Source: Treponema bryantii (GTDB lineage Bacteria; Spirochaetota; Spirochaetia; Treponematales; Treponemataceae). From it: 64,000 bases of DNA. The position numbers were made by a program, and so were the translations under genes. The notes under the pieces were generated by a model. That model saw nothing but the letters and a program-made list of their open reading frames with translations, made no database searches and was not told the origin of the DNA. The stretch spans positions 60,250 to 124,249 of the forward strand of contig NZ_FOFU01000010.1 in NCBI RefSeq assembly GCF_900111035.1. Reading direction: 5' to 3'. Below, one piece after another: positions 24,849 through 33,220 of this stretch (positions are counted from its first letter, which is position 1; every line of letters starts with the position of its first letter).

Positions 24849-26422
24849 TAATTTTCAATCTCCCTGATGATTTTATCTATCTCTGCTCGGAGAGTATCTT
24901 CTTTTGCAACAATTTCATCAATCTGTTTGTTTAAAACTTTTATATCGATTACTTCTCTTGTATCTTCGGCTTCTACATAACTTGAAACACTCAGGTTGTA
25001 TTCGTTCTGGGCGATTTCGGAATTTTCTACAAGGCGGCTCACGTAATCAATTTTATCTTTTCGCTCTGTAAATACTTTTAGAATATTATCAATATTCTGC
25101 TCAGTGAGTTTATTTGAATTGGTTACTTTTACACATTCTTTTGAAGCATCAATAAAGAGAGTTTTGTTTTCTGCCTTACCTTTTTTAAGAACCATAATAC
25201 AGGTTGCAATACTTGTTCCAAAGAAAAGATTATCCGGCAGCTGAATGATACAATCAATGTAGTTGTTATCAATAAGATACTTTCTGATTTTCTGTTCTGC
25301 ACCGCCACGGTACATAATGCCAGGGAAACAAACAATGGCGGCAGTTCCGTTTGTTGCAAGCCAGCTTAAAGAATGCATGATAAATGCAAGGTCTGCTTTT
25401 CCTTTTGGAGCAAGAACTCCCGCAGGACTAAAACGCTGGTCGTTTATGAGAATCGGGTTATCATCTCCTTCCCATTTAATAGAGTAAGGAGGATTAGAAA
25501 CGATTGCTTCAAATGGTTCATCATCCCAATGCTTTGGATCTGTTAATGTGTCTCCAAGTTTGATGTTGAACTTATCATAACTTACATCGTGCAAGAACAT
25601 ATTGATACGGCAGAGGTTGTAAGTTGTAATGTTTATTTCCTGTCCGTAAAAGCCAAGACGAACATTGTCTGCTCCAAGGATTTTTGCAAACTTTAAAAGA
25701 AGAGAGCCGGAACCGCAGGCAGGGTCGTAAACTTTGTTTACAGTCTTTTTTCCAACAATTGTGATTTTTGTAAGAAGTTCAGAAACTTCCTGTGGTGTGT
25801 AATATTCACCACCAGATTTTCCGGCATTAGAAGCATACATACCCATGAGATATTCGTAAGCATCACCAAAGGCATCAATTGAATTATCTGAATAATCGCT
25901 ATTGCCTAGATTCATGCTTGCAATTCCATTCATGAGTTTTACAAGCATTTCGTTTCGTTTATCTACTGTTGCTCCCAGTTTGTTGGAGTTTACGTCGATA
26001 TCGTCAAAAAGTCCTTTGAAATCATCTTCGCTTTCTGTACCTGTTGCGGAGGCTTCTATTTCTTTAAAGATTTTTTCGAGCTTTTCGTTAAGGTCTTTTT
26101 TATCTTTGTTTGCTTTTTCAAGAACATTACCAAAGAGCTTTGAAGGAAGAATAAAGAATCCTTTTTCTTTTACAATATCATCTTTTGCGGTAAGTGCTTC
26201 TTTGTCTGAAAGCTTTGCATAACTAAAGTCTTTATTACCAGCTTCAATTTCACCTTTAGAAATATAGCGATTCAGGTTTTCCGAAATATATCTGTAAAAG
26301 AGCATTCCAAGTACATACTGTTTGAAGTCCCATCCATCAACGCTGCCACGAAGGTCATTAGCAATTCCCCATATTGTACGGTGGAGTTCTGCTCTTTCTG
26401 TTTCTTTTTTGTTATCTGCCAT
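24848..26422 (-). CDS. hsdM: Type I restriction-modification methyltransferase subunit
   Basis: The 524-residue protein has the N-terminal HsdM helical domain ('LHRTIWGIANDLRGSVDGWD'), S-adenosylmethionine motif I 'DPACGSGSLLL' (233-243) and N6-adenine motif 'NPPYSIKW' (310-317). It methylates adenine in the target chosen by HsdS and protects host DNA. AGGAT lies before the ATG. The gene overlaps hsdS by one base and lies 32 bases after the protease gene. Confidence 0.95.
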   Translation of the reverse strand: MADNKKETERAELHRTIWGIANDLRGSVDGWDFKQYVLGMLFYRYISENLNRYISKGEIEAGNKDFSYAKLSDKEALTAKDDIVKEKGFFILPSKLFGNVLEKANKDKKDLNEKLEKIFKEIEASATGTESEDDFKGLFDDIDVNSNKLGATVDKRNEMLVKLMNGIASMNLGNSDYSDNSIDAFGDAYEYLMGMYASNAGKSGGEYYTPQEVSELLTKITIVGKKTVNKVYDPACGSGSLLLKFAKILGADNVRLGFYGQEINITTYNLCRINMFLHDVSYDKFNIKLGDTLTDPKHWDDEPFEAIVSNPPYSIKWEGDDNPILINDQRFSPAGVLAPKGKADLAFIMHSLSWLATNGTAAIVCFPGIMYRGGAEQKIRKYLIDNNYIDCIIQLPDNLFFGTSIATCIMVLKKGKAENKTLFIDASKECVKVTNSNKLTEQNIDNILKVFTERKDKIDYVSRLVENSEIAQNEYNLSVSSYVEAEDTREVIDIKVLNKQIDEIVAKEDTLRAEIDKIIREIEN

Positions 26423-26454
26423 TTTATTATCCTATGTATATTTAAAATAATATT

Positions 26455-27456
26455 TTATGAGAAATCTTGAAAGAAGTCTTTGCCTTTAATCAATTCTTTA
26501 GGCTTTTTTTCTATTATAGCTGTAAGGTATGAAAATGGTAGTGCAATACCATACCCTAAATCATCATAATCGCCTTGACTACCATTATAATCAGGGAGTT
26601 GACAAGCGATACCTACCATTTGACCTTTTGAATTAATAACAGGTCCTCCACTGTTTCCACCCCTTATTTTAGCTGTAATAAGCATCGCATTAACTTTATT
26701 TAGATATTGATATCCTTTTGCAGAAATATTACCTTTTGTTGGTGTTATGCGAAGTTCAGCTTTACTTGAAATAGAAGCTGTTTCAGCGGTTAAGAAATCT
26801 GTAAATGTTGGGATTTTTGGATACCCCATTACTAAAACATCTTGTAATATTTCACCTTCGTTAACAAGAAGTACTTTTGAAGTTTGTCTTTGTAGTTCTA
26901 TATATGCTATATCAATTCCAGGATTATCTGATATATATATTTTAGCATTATTTAATTCTTTTGCAGAAAATCCTGAAATACGTAAATTTGTAACATCTTC
27001 AATACAATGTTTTGCTGTAACAATTCCATTCCAAAAAAGAAAAGCAGTACCGCAATGATAATTTTTATCTTTATCTATAGTTACTACAGGCTTAACGTAA
27101 TCTTTGTAAAAATTATAAATATAGGTAAAACCGTAAACGATAGAATTATAATAAAGATTTTTATTTAATGGATCTACGTTTTTGCTTCGATTAAATACTA
27201 AGTAAGTATTGTTTATACCCATACCATCTGTATTATTGATACAACTCATTGCATTATTTTTACATAAGATTTTACAAATTTGATCTATAACCTGTGGTTG
27301 GTATATAACTTTTTTGTTTTTATCAGTACAAAAATCTACAACTTTCTTTGGTTGTAATTTATTATTATTTGAAGCTTTGCTTGCATCAAAAAAATCTATT
27401 ATATCAGAAATTAAATTTGGAAATTGTTTTTGATAATCTTCTAAAGTATCAGCCAT
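26455..27456 (-). CDS. Trypsin-like serine protease heading the defence operon
   Basis: The 333-residue protein has an N-terminal helical domain of about 120 residues and a chymotrypsin-fold protease. His150 lies in 'GIVTAKHC', Asp182 in 'NPGIDIAYIE' and Ser269 in 'RGGNSGGPVI'. There is no signal peptide, so it acts inside the cell. Trypsin-like domains occur in several phage-defence systems as effectors triggered by a sensor. It is the first gene of the island and lies 32 bases before hsdM. AAAGGA lies upstream of the ATG. The substrate is unknown. Confidence 0.8.
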   Translation of the reverse strand: MADTLEDYQKQFPNLISDIIDFFDASKASNNNKLQPKKVVDFCTDKNKKVIYQPQVIDQICKILCKNNAMSCINNTDGMGINNTYLVFNRSKNVDPLNKNLYYNSIVYGFTYIYNFYKDYVKPVVTIDKDKNYHCGTAFLFWNGIVTAKHCIEDVTNLRISGFSAKELNNAKIYISDNPGIDIAYIELQRQTSKVLLVNEGEILQDVLVMGYPKIPTFTDFLTAETASISSKAELRITPTKGNISAKGYQYLNKVNAMLITAKIRGGNSGGPVINSKGQMVGIACQLPDYNGSQGDYDDLGYGIALPFSYLTAIIEKKPKELIKGKDFFQDFS

Positions 27457-27513
27457 AATTTTTTTCCTTTCTTAATTATAATTTAAATTTTAAGCTTTAT
27501 AAATAGAAATATT

Positions 27514-27984
27514 CTAAATAAGTCTATATTCATCCAAATCAACCACTTCACACCCCAGATATTCGGCCGCCTTAAGTGCCCCTCTTAAAAGGTATAATTC
27601 AGATTCAACATTATTACATTCAAAAAAATGTGAAGGATTTATTAATCTTGTAAACTTAGACCAGAATAAGAAAAGATAGCAACGAATATAAACAGAAAGT
27701 GCAATCCATAAATAAGGAGTCTCAGCCAGTATGTAATGCTTATCGCTGACAATGATCCAAATCTTATTAAAGTATTCAATTACTCTTTTTTGCTTTTCCG
27801 GTGTGTCATTTACTTCAAAGAAACTTTTGATTCTGGCATATATTTCAACCATGTCATAATCATTAAAATCTTTGAATTTATAATTTGTTCGCTTGCCTTT
27901 TTCTAATATGCTATAAATCTTTTTGTAGTATTTTGGGTTTTCTATATGTCTGGCATATTTTGCAAGTTTTTTATCTAGATTCAT
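27514..27984 (-). CDS. Hypothetical protein between phage connectors and the island (156 aa)
   Basis: I do not recognise it. It is Lys/Tyr-rich with hydrophobic aromatic segments ('LWIALSVYIRCYLFLFW'), which might be a buried helix rather than a membrane span. It overlaps the previous small gene by 14 bases. Its AT-rich composition is like the island rather than the head genes, so it may belong to the cargo. It could instead be a phage head-tail component; nothing decides. Confidence 0.5.
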   Translation of the reverse strand: MNLDKKLAKYARHIENPKYYKKIYSILEKGKRTNYKFKDFNDYDMVEIYARIKSFFEVNDTPEKQKRVIEYFNKIWIIVSDKHYILAETPYLWIALSVYIRCYLFLFWSKFTRLINPSHFFECNNVESELYLLRGALKAAEYLGCEVVDLDEYRLI

Positions 27985-28201
27985 TCGGTTTCCTCTGAAT
28001 CTGCTTCAGTTCCAACTTCGGAGGTGTGAGAATCGTACTTCTAAGCTCTAAGGCTCCGTTATCTGGAAAATCAAGAAATGTAAACAAATCTTCAAATCTG
28101 TTCATCAAAGTATCATTCCAGTGACAGTAAGCAAAAACTTTTGATTTTAATTCCTCAACTTCTTCTTTTGTAAATAATACAATAGTTTGTTTATTTCCCA
28201 T
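27971..28201 (-). CDS. Small hypothetical protein (76 aa)
   Basis: A soluble, acidic-basic mix starting MGNKQTIVLFTKEEVEELK with no recognised family. It lies 40 bases downstream of a connector-like gene and overlaps the next gene. The 'FTKEEVEEL' helix and later 'FLDFPDNGALEL' do not match anything I know. It may be part of the phage head-tail joining region or an antitoxin-like partner of the next gene. Confidence 0.45.
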   Translation of the reverse strand: MGNKQTIVLFTKEEVEELKSKVFAYCHWNDTLMNRFEDLFTFLDFPDNGALELRSTILTPPKLELKQIQRKPNESR

Positions 28202-28241
28202 ATGACCATTATACTATGGTTTTTAATTTTAAAGGAAAAAA

Positions 28242-28649
28242 TCACCATTCTACATGTACAATAAAATCAATCCTTTTAGAAGTTGTCTTTACAATCTCAA
28301 AGTTACGCCAGAGCTCAAAATCATCATCATTCAGCATTTCATTAAGAATCTGCTTCATTTGTTGGATTTTAACATAGTCAGGTATTTTACTCTTTTCAAA
28401 ATAAAACTCAAAAGAAAATTTATAATTTATTGTGCCTATAATACGGTCTTTTTTGCCCTGCTCGGCTTCTTCAAATACCATATTAAAACATGGCAGCAAT
28501 TCTGTGTTTTTATATAAAGTTCTGTTTGTAAACTGTTTTAGTTCAAATTGATACTGCTCATGTTCTTTGTTCCAAGTGTCAATATATTCAGGAAGCTTTT
28601 CTATCATCAGATATTTTAATCTGTTATACATTTTCAAAAATTCTTGCAT
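28242..28649 (-). CDS. Putative head-tail joining protein (135 aa)
   Basis: The protein is an alpha/beta mix with 'MYNRLKYLMIEKLPEYIDTWNKEHEQ' at the start and a long beta part ending 'RIDFIVHVEW'. It starts in a TAATG overlap with the connector gene, so the two are coupled. Position directly after the connector suggests head closure, neck or tail-completion function. No family match is claimed. Confidence 0.45.
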   Translation of the reverse strand: MQEFLKMYNRLKYLMIEKLPEYIDTWNKEHEQYQFELKQFTNRTLYKNTELLPCFNMVFEEAEQGKKDRIIGTINYKFSFEFYFEKSKIPDYVKIQQMKQILNEMLNDDDFELWRNFEIVKTTSKRIDFIVHVEW

Positions 28650-29143
28650 CAGTAATTCTTTCTCCTGTAAATATCAAGTGTCTGCTGAAGGTTGGTAGGT
28701 ATTTCAAAAGCGTAATCATCTTCATGATTTTGAGTTTTAATAAACTCTTTCTTCTTCAAAAGAAAAAGTTTGATGATTGCTTCTTTCAAATCAGCTGGTA
28801 AAGTCAAAGGCAAAAAGCCTGCATTGTAATTTAAGAAAACTACGTGACCTTCAAGTTTTGGATCAATAAACATTATTTTTCTTCCGTCAATGACACAATT
28901 AGGAACTTTTTCCTTTGTCGTCATATCTGTGATGTTCACCATTTCTGTTATGTTGTCTTGATTTGTATACACCTTGCAGTCTCTAACTGTCTGAATCTCA
29001 TTGTAATTATGATCTTCAAGCGGATAGCCAATGATTTTTTCTATGTATGAAATTGTAGACTGAAAGATTAATTCATCTATCTGTAATTCGGTATCATGTA
29101 ATTCAAGGATTTTTTGGAGTTCTTCAAATGGGAATGGATGCAT
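28649..29143 (-). CDS. Head-tail connector protein (HK97 gp6-like)
   Basis: Starting at the ATG at 29143 (AGAGAGG five bases before), the 164-residue protein begins MHPFPFEELQKILEL. It has the helical 'IDELIFQSTISYIEKIIGYPL', a short beta insert, and 'LPADLKEAIIKLFLLKKKEF', the typical layout of phage connector proteins. These form the ring between portal and tail. A start 22 codons further out would read into the structured intergenic region and is rejected. It follows the capsid gene as expected. Confidence 0.65.
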   Translation of the reverse strand: MHPFPFEELQKILELHDTELQIDELIFQSTISYIEKIIGYPLEDHNYNEIQTVRDCKVYTNQDNITEMVNITDMTTKEKVPNCVIDGRKIMFIDPKLEGHVVFLNYNAGFLPLTLPADLKEAIIKLFLLKKKEFIKTQNHEDDYAFEIPTNLQQTLDIYRRKNY

Positions 29144-29315
29144 TCTTACCTCTCTTGAAAAGCGAGGCTCACGAAAGTATAACCTTCGTTCAGTGAAAAG
29201 CAAGGCCAAGCCCTTCGGGTGCTTCGCAGCCTTGCTTTCCCCTTCACTTCGGTTTTTAGTTTTTTTCGCCCCCGCTTTCCAAAGGCCAATATTTATATTG
29301 GCTTTTGGTTATGGG
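29144..29315 (-). other. Structured region after the capsid gene
   Basis: The 172 bases between capsid and connector hold no gene but two strong hairpins: GCCAATAT with ATATTGGC near the capsid stop, and AAAGCAAGGC with GCCTTGCTTT around an inner GC stem. Between them is a purine-rich stretch. Reading on the minus strand, this could terminate or stabilise part of the transcript, raising capsid over downstream proteins, or it may be a dispersed repeat like the GC-rich one at 40660-40765. Confidence 0.5.
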
Positions 29316-30623
29316 TTATGCTTCTGCTGTTTTAAGCAGTACCATGTTTTTCTTTGGTCTGGTAACAAGGAAGCCGTCACGTTTACGGAAGCGCATAAAG
29401 AGCTCGCCGTATTCGAGAGATTCTGTTGTTTCATCAAATCTCTTGATTTCTATTCCCTTACGGTTTCCGTGGATTATGCGTTTTGGATTCATAAAGATTG
29501 CAACAACGCTGTCTGCTTCCACGTCTGCAAGCTGCGGCATCAGGCGGCTTTCTACCACGTCATATCCATCAATTCTTCCTGGCATTCCATCACCTGGCTT
29601 TCTCCAGATTGGGTTATGGTTGTCGTCCTGAATGTTTGCAATGTGATTGAGGAAAGTTTCATGTAAGAACCATTTGCAATATTTTCTTTCTTCCGGCTCT
29701 ACCATCAATTCAGCTTTTCTGAAATCAAGATATGTGAGTTTGCTTTCGTCTGTGCTCTGGATGCGGCACACTTCTGCATGTTCCATATTAATAGCACCAG
29801 TAAATGGGTCATCGTCTGCAATCAGGCACTGGCGGTCAAACTCCTGGCCGTAGGCTTCGGTGAAGTCTTCCAGGAACATCTTTCCAAGGTCCACAAAAAC
29901 ATCTTCGCCAAACTCGTCAAAGAATGGAACATAGCCTGCAAGTGTGTAAGCCTTGAGCTCTGTGCGTGTAGGCATGTTTGATTTTGTAGCGTCAATTTTC
30001 TGTCCGTAACTTGTGAGCCATTTCAATTCAATTCCGCCGCGGTCGCGCTCTGGAATAAATATTGAAGGTCCATTCATAGGTCGATGAGTTACAAGATTCA
30101 TCATCTGAGACTGCTTTGCAGCTTCCTGCATGATTGTCTCTTCGTAAATCGGATTGATAAGATACTGGTCATTGTTGGCAAGGTTTCCGATAGGCTCGCC
30201 CAGCACTGCTTTTGAAGGAACAAAACCTTTTCCGGTCTCCCAGGTAAAGTCTTTCGGATTGTTCCACTTCTCTGCCCTTATGTTTGGACAGAATTTCAAC
30301 TGACCCAAAGTTTCGTGGTCTTTGTTCCAGGCTGCGCACAAAGCTTTTCCAAGATTGTAGCAAACATCTCTGTAAGACAGAGGTTTCATTTCAGCATCAG
30401 TTTTTTTCAGGAGGTTTCGAAGTTCCTTTACAGCTTCCTTAACTCCCTCAATTTCTGATGTAGATGCAGTCTGCTGACTGTCTGCCATTTTCAAAATACC
30501 GTCAATGAGTTCTTCTGTCTCATTAAAGTATTTTGAAATCTGTTCCGGTGTTGCAGCTTCTGTCGGAACCAAGCTTTTCATATTGCTAAGTTTCTGCTGC
30601 AAAGATACAATTACTTCATTCAT
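29316..30623 (-). CDS. HK97-family major capsid protein
   Basis: The 435-residue protein has an N-terminal coiled-coil delta region ('LKKTDAEM' end) and the HK97 core. The latter runs from 'YLINPIYEETIMQEAAKQSQM' through 'GYVPFFDEFGEDVFVDLGK', 'YGQEFDRQCLIADDDPFTG' and 'MNPKRIIHGNRKGIEIK', the typical P-loop/A-domain order. It forms the icosahedral shell after cleavage by the protease encoded upstream. The ATG at 30623 follows AAGGGGG by eight bases. Confidence 0.9.
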   Translation of the reverse strand: MNEVIVSLQQKLSNMKSLVPTEAATPEQISKYFNETEELIDGILKMADSQQTASTSEIEGVKEAVKELRNLLKKTDAEMKPLSYRDVCYNLGKALCAAWNKDHETLGQLKFCPNIRAEKWNNPKDFTWETGKGFVPSKAVLGEPIGNLANNDQYLINPIYEETIMQEAAKQSQMMNLVTHRPMNGPSIFIPERDRGGIELKWLTSYGQKIDATKSNMPTRTELKAYTLAGYVPFFDEFGEDVFVDLGKMFLEDFTEAYGQEFDRQCLIADDDPFTGAINMEHAEVCRIQSTDESKLTYLDFRKAELMVEPEERKYCKWFLHETFLNHIANIQDDNHNPIWRKPGDGMPGRIDGYDVVESRLMPQLADVEADSVVAIFMNPKRIIHGNRKGIEIKRFDETTESLEYGELFMRFRKRDGFLVTRPKKNMVLLKTAEA

Positions 30624-30699
30624 CAATTAGCCCCCTTAAGCTTTTTGGTGATATTGAGGAAGTGCAGTTGCCGCTGCACTTCCTCTTGTTTATGCACTA

Positions 30700-31329
30700 C
30701 TAAGCCCGTGCAAGGCCTTTACCTAACTTATCCCAATACGAAAGCTCTTCTTCCTGAATTACTTCCGTAATCTCAAGTCTCTTCTGCGGTACGTGTATCG
30801 CAAAAGGATTAGCCGGTACACAGCAAATTGAAAATTCCAGAAGCTCCTGCTTACGGAATATACAATCGCAGTCGCGGTCTTTTGCATCCAAAAATTCCAG
30901 TTCATCAACACGAAATCCCACAGAGCCGCAGCGAAGAACTCCGGCTTTTACACGCTCTCCAATGCTCCAGCCAAACTCGTCAATCTCTTTTGAGTTAAAG
31001 AGAATGTCTCCTTCAAGCTGTTTTTCTGCTTTTACATTCTGGGCAATTCCAATAGCAGGAATTGAATAGTCATGGCTCCAGAGCACGACAGGATTTATAA
31101 GATAGTTTTTCAAATCCCATCCGCACGGGTCCACCTTTTCAAAGTCGCGGTCAGTATCAAAGGTACTCATTACCCAGTGGAAGGAATCTTTTTGAACATC
31201 CACACCCTTAAAAACTTCAACCTGTGCAGCTACTTTTCCAGAATGTGTATTGTCCTTCAAAAAAGACAAAAACAGATTTTTGTTTTTGGAAAACTCTTTG
31301 TTTTCCACACCATCAATTTTTACTAACAA
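30700..31329 (-). CDS. HK97-family prohead protease
   Basis: The 209-residue protein has 'MSTFDTDRDFEKVDPCGW', 'NPVVLWSHDYSIPAIG' (His86), 'LRCGSVGFRV' (Ser136) and 'LLEFSICCVPANP', the motif order of phage prohead serine proteases. It trims the capsid delta domain during assembly. The start is TTG at 31329, seven bases after AAGGAG and inside the 3' end of the regulator gene. The capsid gene follows after 76 bases. Confidence 0.88.
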   Translation of the reverse strand: MLVKIDGVENKEFSKNKNLFLSFLKDNTHSGKVAAQVEVFKGVDVQKDSFHWVMSTFDTDRDFEKVDPCGWDLKNYLINPVVLWSHDYSIPAIGIAQNVKAEKQLEGDILFNSKEIDEFGWSIGERVKAGVLRCGSVGFRVDELEFLDAKDRDCDCIFRKQELLEFSICCVPANPFAIHVPQKRLEITEVIQEEELSYWDKLGKGLARA

Positions 31330-31988
31330 GCCCAGCTCCTTACATCAAAAACCGAAAGCCTCTGATTCAAAACGATCAGATCATTAGGTCCCTTATAACC
31401 AATCTTTCTTTTCATAGTTGAAGAAAGTGTTCTTACAGAATCAATTGTAAGGCCTGTTACTCCGCTTATTTCTTTTGTGTTATAACCTTTGCCCATGTAC
31501 ATACCAACAAGATATTCACTGTCAGTAAGTTCAAGACTGATTCTGCGTCTGTCTTCCTTTTCACCACTTTTTACCATGTCACTGATTATTTCAGGAAAAG
31601 TTCTGTCTCCGTTACAGATTTTATCTATTGCTTTTGGAAAGCTGATTTCCTTTTCAATACCACAGATAAACCCGTCTACTCCAAGTTCCCAAAGGCGTAA
31701 CCCAAACTCCGTAATACAGTTCCCGCATTCGCAGTAAATGATTTTCATGTTCTGATTGATTGAGCGTAAGTACATAATTTTGTATTTCAAAATAAAGCCC
31801 ATAAACAATCTGTCAAAGATTAGAAGAATATCATCCCCAAGTTTTTGAAGATAATAAAAAATCTCCTGATCATTTGTGCCGTCAATAACCTGTGCCCCTC
31901 TCATATACCTCTCCACAAGTTCCTTCGTTAACTTTTTCGTCCACTCATCCGTCATACAGATGATCACTTTCTTTACCTTACCATTCAT
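31323..31988 (-). CDS. LuxR/NarL-type orphan regulator inside the phage head module
   Basis: The 221-residue protein, from the ATG at 31988 (AGAGGA upstream), has an N-terminal receiver-like fold ('ILLIFDRLFMG', 'VDGFICGIEKEISFPKAIDKI'). A C-terminal LuxR helix-turn-helix (154-210) follows: 'LTDSEYLVGMYMGKGYNTKE' and 'LTIDSVRTLSSTMKRKIG'. Asp59 might equal the phosphorylation site, but surrounding acidic residues are not obvious. It lies between portal and protease and overlaps the protease start, so it is co-expressed with structural genes. A late-gene activator or host regulator role is likely. Confidence 0.75.
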   Translation of the reverse strand: MNGKVKKVIICMTDEWTKKLTKELVERYMRGAQVIDGTNDQEIFYYLQKLGDDILLIFDRLFMGFILKYKIMYLRSINQNMKIIYCECGNCITEFGLRLWELGVDGFICGIEKEISFPKAIDKICNGDRTFPEIISDMVKSGEKEDRRRISLELTDSEYLVGMYMGKGYNTKEISGVTGLTIDSVRTLSSTMKRKIGYKGPNDLIVLNQRLSVFDVRSWAC

Positions 31989-32010
31989 AATTTTTTTTCC
32001 TCTATTTTTT

Positions 32011-33201
32011 TTATTCAGAATCAATCTCCGAAACGGAATTAGGCTTCCACCAGCTGTCGCCCCAAGGCTTTTCCTTTTCTCCGCGTTCTCTTAAAACATC
32101 ATTAATCGTCTTAAGGCCGGCATTAATTTCTGCAATATCCCTGTTACTCTGGGCATCCTCAGATTCTTGTAATTCAGGAATATTGTTCAGGTTAAATTCT
32201 CCGGTTTCAGGTAAGTTGAAACGGCGAAAAAACTGCACTTCTAATATCTGCTCAAAATTTTTTAGTAAAGGAATTAATGTAAAGTTCCAGAAGGCCCGGT
32301 GCTGGCTGTCTGTATCCGTTCCACTCAAAGAGCTTTTGGAATCCTGTATGTTTGCAACTCTCGGCGGAATGCCATACTTCGCTAAAAGTGTGTACAGGTT
32401 CCACTTTTTCATATCGTAAAGTTTCAGAACATCGGGGCTGAACGTCAGCGGCTGGTACTCTGTACCTTTACCCAATACTGCCACCCGGTTTTTCATACCG
32501 TGACCGTATTTTGAGTCCCAAGTTCTTGCTAAGATTTCAGCTTCAGTCTCTGTCAGAATCTGGTCAGTTTTCAAAAGTCCCTTAGGAACGCCACCCTCTT
32601 TTAAAAGTCCAGAATTCTGTTTTGCGGCAAGCAAATCCTGTTCGACCTCAAGGCCCAAGCTTACCAAAGGGCTTACGCCGCGATATTCATTCCAGGGATT
32701 CCAATCCTTAAAATGAATTATCTCATCGGGCAGAATGATAAACGGTTTTCCCGTTCCTCCTTCTGTATAAACCCATTTGATAATCTTTCCGCCATCAACC
32801 ACATGCTGCATATTCCGAGGATTTAAAATATAAATCTCAGTCGGAATCCCGCAGCAGTAGTCATCGCCGAACCACCAAAACGCCTCACCATCGAGGCTCC
32901 ACCAGGCACAGGTTTGTTTCCACAAATCAAAGCGGCACATGTTTTTATTAGGATACATAAAGAGTTTTGCCAGCTTTGAATCACTTTCTGTTTTACCGTT
33001 CTTTTTAATTTCAAACTCAGCACGGGCAACGTTTCTGGTAAGAATATCAATGCACACGCTAACCCAGGCATGCTGTAAATACGGGTCAGTACAGGTTTTC
33101 TTTTCCTGCACAGAAAAATCATCAGCCACAGTCTCATTGTTTATTTCTGTAAAGCTTCTGAGTTTTTTCTGTTTATCTTTTTTCTTTGAAAACAATCCCA
33201 T
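32011..33201 (-). CDS. HK97-family phage portal protein
   Basis: The 396-residue protein starts MGLFSKKKDKQKK and shows portal hallmarks: 'WVSVCIDILTRNVARAEFEI', 'NGDGEAFWW'-like 'SLDGEAFWWF', 'EIIHFKDWNPWNEYRGVSPL' and 'YGIPPRVANIQDS'. It forms the dodecameric ring at one capsid vertex through which DNA enters. Length and motifs are normal. It lies 19 bases after the large terminase gene. Confidence 0.92.
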   Translation of the reverse strand: MGLFSKKKDKQKKLRSFTEINNETVADDFSVQEKKTCTDPYLQHAWVSVCIDILTRNVARAEFEIKKNGKTESDSKLAKLFMYPNKNMCRFDLWKQTCAWWSLDGEAFWWFGDDYCCGIPTEIYILNPRNMQHVVDGGKIIKWVYTEGGTGKPFIILPDEIIHFKDWNPWNEYRGVSPLVSLGLEVEQDLLAAKQNSGLLKEGGVPKGLLKTDQILTETEAEILARTWDSKYGHGMKNRVAVLGKGTEYQPLTFSPDVLKLYDMKKWNLYTLLAKYGIPPRVANIQDSKSSLSGTDTDSQHRAFWNFTLIPLLKNFEQILEVQFFRRFNLPETGEFNLNNIPELQESEDAQSNRDIAEINAGLKTINDVLRERGEKEKPWGDSWWKPNSVSEIDSE

Positions 33202-33220
33202 ATTTATTATCGGCTCTCCG

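Larger units (their letters stand above)
16020..27456 (-). other. Defence island inserted in the late operon of the phage-like element
   Basis: Eight co-directional genes with short gaps or overlaps (the largest intergenic distance is 36 bases) encode a trypsin-like protease, HsdM, HsdS, an unknown protein, a PD-(D/E)XK nuclease, HsdR, a membrane coiled-coil protein and a KAP NTPase. Base composition is mosaic: the KAP pair, the nuclease pair and the protease are much more AT-rich than hsdR and hsdM. Phage head genes lie on one side and tail-like genes on the other. It looks like stacked defence genes carried as cargo, probably transcribed as one unit. Confidence 0.7.
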
